DNA of 64,000 bases from Allodiplogaster sudhausi (Eukaryota; Nematoda; Chromadorea; Rhabditida; Diplogasteridae): contig CALZFC010000252.1 in assembly GCA_945643635.1 (NCBI GenBank), forward strand, positions 3,728,501 through 3,792,500, read 5' to 3'. Below the pieces are notes generated by a model. The model was not told the DNA's origin and made no database searches. It saw only the letters and a program-made list of their open reading frames with translations. This document shows, piece by piece, positions 32,238 to 44,000 of this stretch; position 1 is the first letter of the stretch, and each line of letters opens with the position of its first letter. The position numbers were made by a program, and so were the translations under genes.

Positions 32238-34015
32238 ATGGCCATTCTTTTTGACGAAGAAGCGTTAGGGCAGTCAATCTCTTCGCTGGCCACGTTACTC
32301 GATGCTAATTTCTCCATCCAAGTTTCCATATCCATGATTTCCGTTTCAACAGCTTCTCTTCTTATCTACAGCGTTCGAAAGTAGCAGCTCTTTGACATCC
32401 ACTTTTGCTTTTTAATAAACCAATTCAAATTGAAAATAATGGAGAGAACACTTGCATTTCAGATGTGCTTCTAAACATTCAAAATATGAGTCATCGGCTG
32501 GAGTTCCTACCATCATTCTTTTGCTCGGATGCATGGTCTATTCCCTTCTTTTCGGAAGTTCACAACCTATTTTCTTGTGCAGTAACCAGGTCCAACTGCA
32601 TTACTATTATTATTTTTGTTGTAATAAAATAGATATGTATCTATAATTTGAAGGTCCATATATTCACGGGCTTCTTCAGCAGCGTCTCGCCGACTCTCAA
32701 CTACATCTTAGTCGTATTGTATGTCTGTAGCTCGGCCATTGTCGCTGGAGCCGCACTAATTGGTTGGACTGAAACATTACTAGGCATCTTTTGCCGTTAT
32801 TTTAAAGAAATTAATTTTTAAGGTGCCTTTTCAAATTATGTATCCATAACACGCAGTTTAGACTCTGGAAGCAGGTTTATTCGCTGGGGTTTCAAGCACA
32901 ATCGCCTAACAAATCGATTGCATATTGATAAAATTACAATGAACAATGTCATATTTAGGCGAGCGGCAATTTATATTCTACAAGAACTGTTGAATGCATT
33001 TATTTCGCTAGCTTCAGTTGCCCACTTCACTGGCCTTTTCACCGGGCAGTGGGAGGTCGTTCCAACCCCCTCCCCTCCCGTCCCCCAAATAGTCCGAATG
33101 TCTCCATGAGGTTCATTAGATATTGATCCAGATAAGATATCATGAGGACTCGCTTGCTCATTTCTGGCAAACTAGATACTCCATGCTTCCACTGCACCAA
33201 GAATCTGAGATTGCGAAAGTTATTTTTCCGGCATTCGGTTAGCCAGCATTTAAAGTAATAAATATGTTTAAAAGAAATTGTTTTATGTACTAACAGGTGT
33301 TTTTGTCGGAAGCTATTTTGCAGCCGCCGGGTATTTGTTTACAGTCTCTGATCGTAACACTCGCCAAGTAAGCCTCTTCACAAGTACTTTCCTTTTTACA
33401 AGATCATCGTGCCCACAACTTGCGAGATTCTGAGATTAACATACATGCATATCTCTTTTTAGTTGCGGAACTCTCTTCCAGCACAGACTTATGAAGCTCT
33501 CTTCAATACTAATTGACTTCTCTACGTTCTCACTTTGATTGCACCAATTTTTCTCTTCGCGCCATCATTAGTATTTCTGTTGGGTTAGTAAATTGATGGT
33601 TTTTTTTTGCTTTTCAACATTCTAATAACTGTGATTCACTCTCAATAAATATGTAGATCCTATAAGTTCCGCAGGAACTTTTGCACTGCCGGCTCCCTTG
33701 GCGGGTCAATGGATGAAGTTTCTCACGTACACGCCTTGGATTCTTTATTCGCTAACACCGTACGTGCAATTGTAGAGACATTGTAAACATTTTAAATTGT
33801 CAAGTATTTTGAATCCTATATGTAACTCATTTAATAGTTTCGCGTACTACTTCCTGATTCTCTTTGCCTTCCGTTCCTACCGTCGCGCGGTGGCGGCCGT
33901 TCTCTGCTGGCCCTGCCATCGATTCTTCTACGCCTCTGCCAGAGTCCGCATGACTGCGACTTCTAAATCATTGCCTAACGAGACATCACACCAACCTTCG
34001 GAGAAGCGTGGCTGA
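32238..34015 (+). pseudogene. 7TM chemoreceptor-like gene, copy 4 (nonsense codon)
   Basis: Exon 1 (ATG 32238) has DEEALGQSISSLATLLDANF. Exon 2 (about 32463) has AGVPTIILLLGCMVYSLLF. Exon 3 (about 32655) has IFTGFFSSVSPTLNY. Exon 4 (about 32822) has AFSNYVSITRSLDSGSR, then runs on without a GT donor where the paralogues have one. Exon 6 (about 33136) has YHEDSLAHFWQTRYSML. Exon 8 (about 33465) has YEALFNTN, then TGA (33514-33516) where other copies have CGA/CGG (Arg) or CAA (Gln), then continues in frame LLYVLTLIAPIFLF. The last exon has FAYYFLILFAFRSYRR and stops at 34015. The stop precedes TM6, so the receptor is truncated. A C-to-T change at a CGA codon is the simplest cause. Confidence 0.8.
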
Positions 34016-34544
34016 TACACTTGCCTGCCTGAATAATCGACGGTAAATTTCATTATGTAATATATACCAGTGAATTTACACATGCATACAATATATTCAT
34101 TCACTTGCCCATATAATATTTTCAACCTACACGAATTGTAGGATTAGTACAAATTTATCTAAATGTCCCATGCATGCGTCATTATCATGTATACTTAATC
34201 AATGAATTGAGTGGTTATTGCACAAATTATGCTCCGAGATACTTCATGCGTACTGATCCATTTTGGCGAAACATCACGGGATAAAAAATAAATTTTTGAT
34301 ATGTACAGTCACGAGGACCACATGTTCAATACATTCTCTTGCTCGAAGTCAGTGCAAGAGATTATATTAAGTCGCGCAGGGTATGGCATGCATGACACGG
34401 TTTCTCTAAGCTCCAGCAATTTGCCCCGTCTACTAGCTGCTATGGGAGCCGTTGATGTTACCTTATTACAAGATTTCTATTCGTTGTAATCCATCTGTCA
34501 TCGCCCTTTTTACGAGTAATGTCGACATTTGTATTCTATACAGT

Positions 34545-36322
34545 ATGACGATTCCGGTTGAAGAAGAAGAGCTGCAGCGGACAATTTCTTTGCTCAACTC
34601 CATATTGGAGGCTAGCTTCGTCGAAGTCATTATTTCCACTGTATCCATCCTATTAGCTACGCTACTTATCTACAGCATTCTGAAGTAACCCGATTGAAAT
34701 ATGTTTTTTTCTCGTTTGAAATTAAATGTTCTAGATTATCTGAATAATATTAACAGAACCCTTTATGATTAAGGTGTGCCCCAAAGAATCCAAAGGATGA
34801 GGAGTCCCAACCATAATTCTCTTGCTCGGATGCATAGTGCATTCCCTTATCTGGGGAAGTGCGCAACCAGTAATCTTATGCAGTAGCCAGGTTCGTAGAA
34901 ATGCTTTGCTCTATGACCTTTATTGTGATTTAAAAAAAAAATAAATTTATAGTATAAACAAATCTAGATCCTTTTATTCGCTGGCTTCTTCAATAACATC
35001 TCGCCCATTATGAACTACGTAGTATTAACAATATTCATATGTAACATTGGCATCATCGCAGGAACAGCACTTATAGGTGAGAAAGATCTATGTTTAAAAC
35101 AACTACATAAAAAATTAGCTTACTATAAACGAGTTGGAATACAAGATATATCTTTAAGGAGCATTTTCGAATTACATCTCCATAACGGGGAGTCTGGGAG
35201 GGGGAAGCGGCCTCGTTTGCTGGTTTCAAGCACAATCAGTAATGAGGTCGCATGTGGAATACAGGGCAAAGGGAAATAAACGATTATTTGTAGGCGAATG
35301 ACGTTTACACTTTACACGGGATATTAAGCATAATTATTTCGGCTGCAGCAGTTGCCCACTTCACTGGTCTGTTCGTAGGAAACTGGCAGGTTGCAATATT
35401 TAAAAGATTTTATCGTTTTTATCGTTAAAATTGTAACTTTCTGTTGATTCAGAAAAGATATCCTGAGGACTCGCCATCTTATATCTGGAAATTGCGTTAT
35501 TCGATGCTGGAAATGGAACGAGGCGCAGGGATTACTAAAGTCATTCTACCAGCATCCGGTTAGACATGGTTTAGCAATGAGAAACAAAACTCCAAAATAT
35601 ATTGATAGGGTTCTTTGTCGGATGTAATTTTGTGGTCGCCGGCTATTTGATTTTTGTCTCTAAACGCAACCTCCGACAAGTAAGCTGATTCATAATTAGA
35701 TAACAAGGATTTGCATCATCCTTGCTGTTAGCTGATGAATTTTTGAAATAATCTCTTTTTTTCTAGCTTCGTAACTCTCTTTCTGCAATGACGTACGAAG
35801 CTCTTCTCAGTTCAAATCGACTTCTATTCGACCTCACACTAATTGCTCCAATATTCCTCTTCACACCAACATTAATGTTCATATTCAGTTAGCAAAAGAT
35901 ACTCGATGTGTGTCGTATTCTGATGCCAACTTCCCCAGGCACCTTTGTTCTGCCGTCTTCCTTGACGAGACAATGGATGGAATTCCTCACTTACACGCCA
36001 TGTGCTCTCTTTTCGTTGACGCCGTACGAACCGCATTAGAGTTGCATTGTTACCACATAGCATATCGTGTCTTTCGATATATCGAATTATCTAATGGTCG
36101 AGATTCGCGATAAAAGGAGGGATTTTTAGACAGAGTAGATGAATCTGCAGATTCGCGTACTACTTCCTAATTCTCTATGCCTTCCGTCCCTATCGTCGAG
36201 CAGCAGTTGACATTCTCTTCCGTCCCGTCCGCGGTCTGGCTCAGATGCTTTGCGGTGCCGGCTTCCGCCCTATGACCTTGCCTTCGAATCTTGCGCCACA
36301 CAAGATATCCGCAGCTCCCTAA
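34545..36322 (+). pseudogene. 7TM chemoreceptor-like gene, copy 5 (frameshifted)
   Basis: Exon 1 (ATG 34545) has EEEELQRTISLLNSILEASF. Exon 2 (about 34773) starts CAPKNPKDE but about 10 nt present in copy 6 are missing. The TM2 frame (VPTIILLLGCIVHSLIW) is then lost, and I find no alternative acceptor that rescues it. Exon 5 (about 35295) is also shifted relative to the family, although a downstream AG (ATTAAG|C) could recover ISAAAVAHFTGLFVGNWQ. Other exons are well preserved: GFFNNISPIMNY, YISITGSLGGGSG, LSAMTYEALLSSNRLLFDL and FAYYFLILYAFRPYRR, with stop TAA at 36320. I judge it a recent pseudogene. Base errors in the assembly are an alternative explanation. Confidence 0.68.
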
Positions 36323-37067
36323 TCGTCCACTTTTCTCATTTATTTTCTTGTTAGTATATAAATGTACGTATGTATATGTAAATAGGTTATTCTCCGAAAT
36401 ACGTGCGAAAATAGTCATTTCTGAACCAAGTAAGTAATGAAGTAATGCCATCTCGATTCAAACAAGGCATTCAAGCGAACTCTTGGATGGACCTCTGCTT
36501 TTATTTCTCTGTGCCCTTCAATTCAAGAAGCAGGCTTCGATGTTCTTTATTTTTTATACACCAATTTGATTATTATGTGATTAAAGTGTATGCAATTAGT
36601 AGTGTGACTTTGCTGAGAGAAGAAGTCGTTGAATACTTGAAGTGGCACATGACCATCATGCCATGGATTGTGCTGGTCACAAGTCGTTAAAATACACGTG
36701 CATATGATGACTATTTATTCCGCTTATGATTTCTGACTCCGGCAAGATTTGCAGTAATTGGATTTCTTTTGTGAGCTGAGTGTTTTAGTGGTCATTCGAA
36801 GTCAAGATAACCAAATTGATGCTTTCATCAATCACATGGCTGTCTGCCTACGCTTCTTCATTAGTCCTTTTATGTAAATGGTGTTAGGCGGCGTAATGTC
36901 GCGAAGGCACAGTCACCTCCAGACGGCAACGACTATAGGACATTCCAGTACTTTTTAAAACACAACAGCACTGGTTTGTCCACTTCAGCCTTTTATTATA
37001 AATGTTTCTTTCTCTTTTCCGCTGTCTTACAGTTTCGACATTCAAAAGAAATGATATTTCAGGCTTT
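36323..37067. other. intergenic between receptor copies 5 and 6
   Basis: No family exon or RNA gene recognised. One ORF (36445-36690) has no features. Confidence 0.45.
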
Positions 37068-38969
37068 ATGGATTCTCAAAATGAAGAAGAAATTCTGACG
37101 CTACGCTTTTCTTCGGCGAAACCCTTCATAGACGCCAATTTCCCTCTTCAAATTACAATTTCCATTGTATCTGTATCAACAGCCATTCTGTTAATCTACA
37201 TCGTTCAAAAGTTAGCAAGTTTGTGCCTTCAGAGATTTAGCTTACATTGAGTTAGCATACTTGAGATGTGCTCCTGAGAATCCGCAGGATGAGGCCTCTG
37301 CTGGAGTTCCATCCGTTTCCCTCTTGCTTGGTTGCATCTTGCATTCCTTCCTCGTGGGAAGCACCCAGCCTTTTCTTCTTTGCAGCAGCCAGGTTGAAAG
37401 CTATTTTAAGGAGATCTTATCAATATCCTTTAAAAATATGCATTTCTTAAGAGGATTTTGTTCACGGGCTTCTTCAGTTCGCTTTCTCCAACAGTAAACC
37501 ACGTGCTGTTTATTGTCTTCGCGTGCAACACAACATTTGTCTCTGGAACAGCATTGATTGGTGAAAAAATAATAATATTTCATGCCCGACCCAATTTGTT
37601 AATGTTTGCTATAGGCTCCTTTTCAAACTACATCTCCATTTCTGCCGGCCTGGGCACAAGCACTCGACTTTTTCGCTGGTTTCACGCGCAAACAGTCATC
37701 AGGTTCTGAACACGTTGGAGTTATGCTAACGAAAAGACAGTGAGATACATATGTAGTATATCGTTATGCTTTGTGCCCAGACGCGTTTCAATGTTCGCCC
37801 TGACACAACTGTTAATGACGTCAATAACCTTGGCCGTTGTGATCAGCTTCACAGATATATTCGCCGGGCAGGTTTGTCCACAATTCACGAACATTTAAGA
37901 CGGTGATTGCCGATTACGTCTATATGCCTTCAAGCCAATGGCTTGACTTTGCTTTAGATTGAATATCCCGAGGACTCGATCGCTAATTTCCTGCAAGCGC
38001 GTTACTCGATGATTGAACTGCACCGTCGCCCGCAAATAGTGAATTTTATCTTCCCTGCATACGGTTGGATCTGACTTCAAAGATCTGAAACCATCCGGAA
38101 TGAGAAATTATTTTAAGGATTACTTATCACCTGCTATTTTGCAGCCGCGGGCACTTTAATTTTCGTATGCTATCGCAGTGCTCATCAGGTATTTCGATAT
38201 AAACTTCAGCTGCGGGAAAAAAAAGAAAAGAGTCTATACATCAGTTGAGATGGATTGCGTTTAGTTGCGCAGCTCTCTGTCGGCAAAGACTTACGAAGCT
38301 CTTATGAACACGAATCAACTGCTCTTGGATTTCACATTGATTTCGCCCATCTTCAACTTCTCGCCTACAATCATTTTTTTCCTCGGTTGGAAACACATGT
38401 TCATACATACATACATATGTACGTGTACATACATATGTGCATACTAATTCAAAAAGGCAAAAAGCTTGTTACGAATTGAAGGTGCCTTCGTGCTTCCCCT
38501 GTCGTGGATCCAACTTTCTCCATGGATGCAGCTTTTGGATTACACGCCATGGGCGTTGTATTCGTTTTCACCGTAAGGCATTGTTAAACATCATACATAG
38601 TGGATATTCATGTCAAGTTGTGCACAGCGCTCTTGACCAGAGCGAGAGGAAAACGTAGTGTTGAGGGTATGTGAGCAAAAAGTTTCTTCCCAACGGATTT
38701 GAGCTCTAGAGTCAATTCACCATTGAAGGCTAGTTAGTGCCAGGGCTATACCGTGCATGAGTGCTTCTTGCAGCTTCGCGTACTACTTCCTCTTCCTGTT
38801 CTCGATCCGCCCCTATCGACGTGCGGCCGCAGATCTCTTCTGCTGGCCTTTCCGCAGGATGGTGCGTGGTATTCGTGGCGCCGCCCACCGACGCAAGGTT
38901 CTGCCTTTGAGTGCACCCACGGCAGCCAAGCAGTCTTCTGGATCTTCCCGAGATTTCTCCAGAGATTGA
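37068..38969 (+). CDS. 7TM chemoreceptor-like gene, copy 6 (intact)
   Basis: The best-preserved member of the array and my reference for the exon plan. Exon 1 (ATG 37068) has ANFPLQITISIVSVSTAILL (TM1). Exon 2 (about 37267) has DEASAGVPSVSLLLGCILHS (TM2). Exon 3 (about 37449) has ILFTGFFSSLSPTVNHVLFI (TM3). Exon 4 (about 37616) has SFSNYISISAGLGTSTR. Exon 5 (about 37782) has LLMTSITLAVVISFTDIFAG (TM4). Exon 6 (about 37960) has YPEDSIANFLQARYSM. Exon 7 (about 38118) has LLITCYFAAAGTLIFVC (TM5). Exon 8 (about 38266) has YEALMNTNQLLLDF (TM6 follows). Exon 9 (about 38483) ends TPWALYSFSP. Exon 10 (about 38775) has FAYYFLFLFSIRPYRR (TM7 and tail). The pattern resembles nematode Str/Srh-type serpentine receptors, but I cannot assign a named class. 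A chemosensory role is inferred. Confidence 0.8.
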
Positions 38970-39340
38970 AATAATAAGTGCGAACAATCGCACTTTGTTA
39001 TATCAGATACATGCAATTGTTATCTTCCTGTTGTTTTTTTTGCAGAAATTCTGTCTTTATTTTAATAAACATTTAATCTTATTTACATGGTCGCCATATG
39101 TCTGATTAAAGCAGTCAAGCTCCTGATAAGGACTAAGTGTTGCACGCATAGAGTACGGATGATGCTTACCAACGGAAAATGTGGAGATCGTTTTGCATGA
39201 CAGATTCTTAGAAGAAGAAGAAAACAGATTCTTAGAAAACAAACACACACTGAAAAAACATAGCACACGTGAATATTTTTCCTATTAACGACTTATTAAA
39301 GGTTTTCAAACATTAACGAACATCAACACTTTAATTTAGG

Positions 39341-40139
39341 CTAGAACTCATAAATGGTGTCAAAGGTAACGGTGTCGCCAGAAAGAGGTTTGAATGCAGA
39401 AGTGCGTCCAAGAGAAGGGCGAACGTCGTAGAGAGATTGAGCATTCCAGATGAAGAGAACTGTGGCCGTCGTGTTCAGGGCCAAGTAGAGAATAAGACAG
39501 ACTCGATCAAGGGTCAACGCCATCAATCGCCACTCGTCCGTAATCTACAGTTGGTTAAAAATAAGGAAATTTGAAGAGGTAATCTGGAAACATTAAAGGA
39601 AGTATCCGACGAAAGAATACCGTATCTAATACGTACAGTACCGCCCACGAGCCAGTGGTTTCGGCTCGAGCGGCTCCGAGCGGCACGAGCGGATCCGAGC
39701 CGCTCGAGCCGTCAAGAGCCGCGTTGAATAACACGCCAGAGAGTGAATATTTTGGCTTTATGTTACTTGTGCGATGCTCAGAAAACATTCCTCTGTCGAT
39801 TCTGCTAGAAAAAAAGCGGAATAAAATGCCGAAATAAAAATACATTATTTCCGTACACTCCTGATGACAAATGTGGTGTTGCGTCTTAAAGTATATGGTG
39901 CTTGGTGTAATTTACGATCACTTTGGCTACTTGCCATGTTTTCAGACAACGGAAATAAGCACAGCTCTGGCCTTTTTTCTTCTTCTGATGTAAAATGTAG
40001 CAAAATATGGGCAGCGGTTAGGATTCGAACATGTGACACTCAAAACAAAAAGCGATCGCGCTAGCCACTGCGCCACCGATCGTTGCCGGGAACCCAAGCC
40101 AGACGTTGACAATGGATTTGCCACCAAATGTGCTTGGAG

Positions 40140-40181
<42 letters not shown>

Positions 40182-41028
40182 CTCTATCTCTTTCTCTTTC
40201 TCTCCACTCACTCTCTACTTCTCGGTCAAGTCTGGATTTTTCCTCTCTTTTCCTCCGATTCGAGCGATCCTCCAATTTGTTCTCCCTTGCTTTTTCCACT
40301 CGCTACTCTTATTCTGGGCAAAACAATTGCACCAGTTGGGATTAGAACCTGCGACACTCAAAACAGTGCGCGAGCGTGCAACTTACTGCGCCACACATGA
40401 CACGCTTGGAGTCTCTCCTCTTTCTTAAAACTGGTGAAAATGTTTTACCAAGATGAGGAGCATAAGATGAGATAAATTAGAGCTCGACGTGAGTGATCGC
40501 TCAAAGCGAAGGCGAAGAAAGACTTTCACTAAAATGTAATAGAATCACTTTCTGTCTCTGTCTCTGTCTCTGTCTCTCTGTCTCTGTCACTGTCTCTGTC
40601 ACTGTCCTTGTCTCTCTGTATCTGTCTCTCTCTCTCTGTCTCTGTCTCTCTGTCTCTGTCTCTGTCTCTGTCTCTGCCTCTGCCTCTGTCTCTCTCTCCA
40701 CTCTCTTTTTACCTCTCTCCCCCCATCTCTGTAACCTCTTGCTACTGCGCCACCAAGTCAAGTCCGAGGTCTAATAAACCGCTTGGAAGAAAGAGGAGAG
40801 ACTCCAAGCGTGTCATGTGTGGCGCAGTAAGTTGCGCGCTCGCACACTGTTTTGAGTGTCGCAGGTTCTAATCCCAACTGGTGCGATTGTTTTGCCCAGA
40901 ATAAGAGTAGCGAGTGGAAAAAGCAAGGGAGAACAAATTGGAGGATCGCTCGAATCGGAGGAAAAGAGAGGAAAAATCCAGACTTGACCGAGAAGTAGAG
41001 AGTGAGTGGAGAGAAAGATAAAGAGATG

Positions 41029-41085
<57 letters not shown>

Positions 41086-44000
41086 CTCCAAGCATATTTG
41101 GTGGCAATTCCATTGTCAACGTCTGGCTTGGGTTCCCGGCAACGATCTGTGTGGCGCAATGGCTAGCGCGATCGCTTTTTGTTTTGAGTGTCACATGTTC
41201 GAATCCCAACCGCTGCCCATATTTTGCTACATTTTACATCAGAAGAAGAAAAAAGGCCAGAGCTGTGCTTATTTCCGTTGTCTGAAAACATGGCAAGTAG
41301 CCAAAGTGATCGTAAATTACACCAAGCACCATATACTTTAAGACGCAACACCACATTTGTCATCAGGAGTGTACGGAAATAATGTATTTTTATTTCGGCA
41401 TTTTATTCCGCTTTTTTCTAGCAAAATCGACAGAGTAATGTTTTCTGAGCATGGCACAAGTAACATAAAGCCAAAATATTCACTCTCTGGCGTGTTATTC
41501 AACGCGGCTCTTAACGGCTCGAGCGGCTCGGATCCGCTCGAGCCGCTCGGAGCCGCTCGAGCCGAAACCACTGGCTCGTGGGCGGTACTGTATCTAATAA
41601 AATTACGTTTCAAACTGTGCTAAACTACCAACTGGATGAGCCTTTTGGAGCGCCCGCTACAAAATTTCAAATTTGAAACGTATGTGTATCTAACCTCTCT
41701 CGACTACTGATGCCCGTACCTTTCCTTCCATTTCGTCGTTTACGAATTTAGCAGAAATGACAGCGAGTTGCTGAGCAATCCTGCGAAAGAGGTGGACAGC
41801 ATCAACGGGGGTTCCTTGCTTGAAGGCGAGATCGATCTAAGTTGTCAACGAGATTGATAACGGAATAATGGCAAGAATGATGTCGACTGCAACCTGTGCC
41901 AGACTGAGTTGACGTGGCCTCGCAGAAGGCAGCGCCGTCAACTTCCGAGCTGGTTGGCCGGCTAAGCATTTCACAACTATGTATGTATTTGAGAAATATC
42001 GATAAGCACTTTTTAAAAAATTCCATAAATTACATGAAATAATGAAACTGCAACTATGAACCTGTGCTGCTTTGTGGCAAATCGACAGTAGAGGAAGCAG
42101 TGCTGCCCGATTTCTCCTGTTGCTCTTTCTCATCGTCGTCCTGAATATTTTTCAAATGTTTGAACTGTCTCTGCAAACAATAGTTTAAGGGCATTTTTTT
42201 TTAAATAACACATGGCTTGTTAACATTTGTTTTTTCAAAGTGGAAGCACTAACGAGCATCTTGATCCTGAGGTATCGCGGAAGCATTCGCACGAAGAGCC
42301 AACGCTGCCAATCAGGCATGGGTGATGTGAAGGCTTGTCTATATAATTAAAATAAATTCAATAATTTAAATGAATTTCCTTTTAAATACAGTTCATTGAT
42401 CGACGAAAAACCCTACCTGCGATAAATGTTGATGTTGAGCACGCTGATAATGATGGAGACGGTGATCATTAGCAGCGTGAACAACAGATATTTTCCTATA
42501 ATAGAAAGATAATAAATTAATAGGATTACAAAAGTCAATTAAATATGCGCTAGAAATGAGCAACCAATGAGAGGAAGGACAAGCGACGTGGGAGGAATGA
42601 TTTCGATGAGTACGAGATAGAAGACGGAGAAGGCGACGAAGACTGAGATCGAGAAGGTCATCTTGTGCTCGCACGGCGGCACCACGAACACGAACGACGT
42701 CGTATTCGCTGTATATCAATCTTTATTTTAAAATCATACCTATATTTTTTCCTAATCGCTTCTCATAAAAATTCGCCTCTTTTCATCTTTCCACTCCTCT
42801 CTGTGCCTGTTTCAACTCAATATCCAGACCTTGCTAAAAAGGTAGATCACGAACCAATGAGCATGCATGGAATGGTGAGCATGACCGTGAAGAAGATGCC
42901 TTTTCTACGGATGGTGATATTGTATCGAATGTCGATGTAATACTGCTGGCCACAGCATCCGGGGTAGATCTGCGCGTAGCGACGTGACGTCACATTCAAG
43001 AGATCCCATTCTGCCGATCTCAACATAGGAACGGGAATATTGATTCATTGATTAACGACCTACCTTTGGAAATAATGAGCAATAATGGCTGACTCCCTGA
43101 AGAAAGCGAGTCCCATTCCGTTCTCGAGGTATGCGAATTCCACGCCATCGTCATCGACCTATCACAATCCTAGTTACAGATATGGATTAGAACAGAACAA
43201 AGGTCACAAGCAGCTTGTAAAAAAAAGAGTAAAAAAGAAATTAGACTTGTCTCTCGATGCGGTCCTCCATGTTCGGCGGCAACTGTTGCATGTCTAGCGT
43301 TTGGCCTGAATTCATACACTTTGATAAATCGCCGGTACATCTCCGAGTAAAAAAAAGCAGGCGTAAGTAAGCGTGCGAAGGGCCGCGGCAATTTAGAACC
43401 TCACATACTTTTTGGGTGATCGTCCTCCTTCACCACGAATTTGTTTTTCAGTTAAATATATAAAATGAAAATTAATAAGACTTAAATGAAAATTAAAATG
43501 GCAAAAATAGTAAGCTAACCATCATTAGTCCATCCGCCAAACTTGAGAAAGCACTCTTGCAAGTCGTACGGAAAATATTCGATATTGATCTGAGGTAAGC
43601 AATCAATCGAATATAGACATATTCAGTGAAGGAAGATGGAAAGTGCATACCGGACAGAGACTCTTGTAGATGGAAGGAGGCATCCAGAAGACAGTTCCCG
43701 TGTACTCAACCAGCGCGAGACTCACAACGTTGATATTGGGATCTCCGTCAGCACTGCAAAAACAAAAGATACCAAGGGCGGGATTCGAACCCACGAAGCG
43801 CTTAGCCCACGGGTTTTTAGGACCCGCGCCCTTGCCAACAGGCTACCCTGGCAATTTGCTGAAACATTGCCCGCGGCAAGGCTATGGTTTTTGTGAATTC
43901 TTGATTCCAAATCATTCACAATTACTTCGAAAATACTCTCAGAAACCGTAAGGTATGAGAACAAAAAAAGAGAAAAATATAAACTTGTTGTAAAGAAGAA

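Larger units (their letters stand above)
39636..41590. mobile_element. 1.95-kb foldback element with tRNA-like modules, in last nAChR intron
   Basis: Starts CAGTACCGCCCACGAGCC and ends with the exact complement. The arms are about 790-800 bp (39636-40426 and 40789-41590), near-identical and inverted around a TCTG-rich spacer. TATCTAAT lies directly after the right end (41591-41598) and, separated by 5 bp, before the left end (39623-39630). This suggests an 8-bp duplication with a small filler, so a hAT-like non-autonomous element is possible. Just inside each end is a GCTCGAGC-rich GC block, similar in position to the GC blocks of the full hAT at 3921. Each arm contains two tRNA-like modules and a CT/GA microsatellite. 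No coding capacity. Confidence 0.82.

Noticed and set aside
40106..40774. Long Leu/Ser-repeat ORFs on both strands
   Set aside because: They translate CT/GA and TCTG microsatellites in the foldback element.
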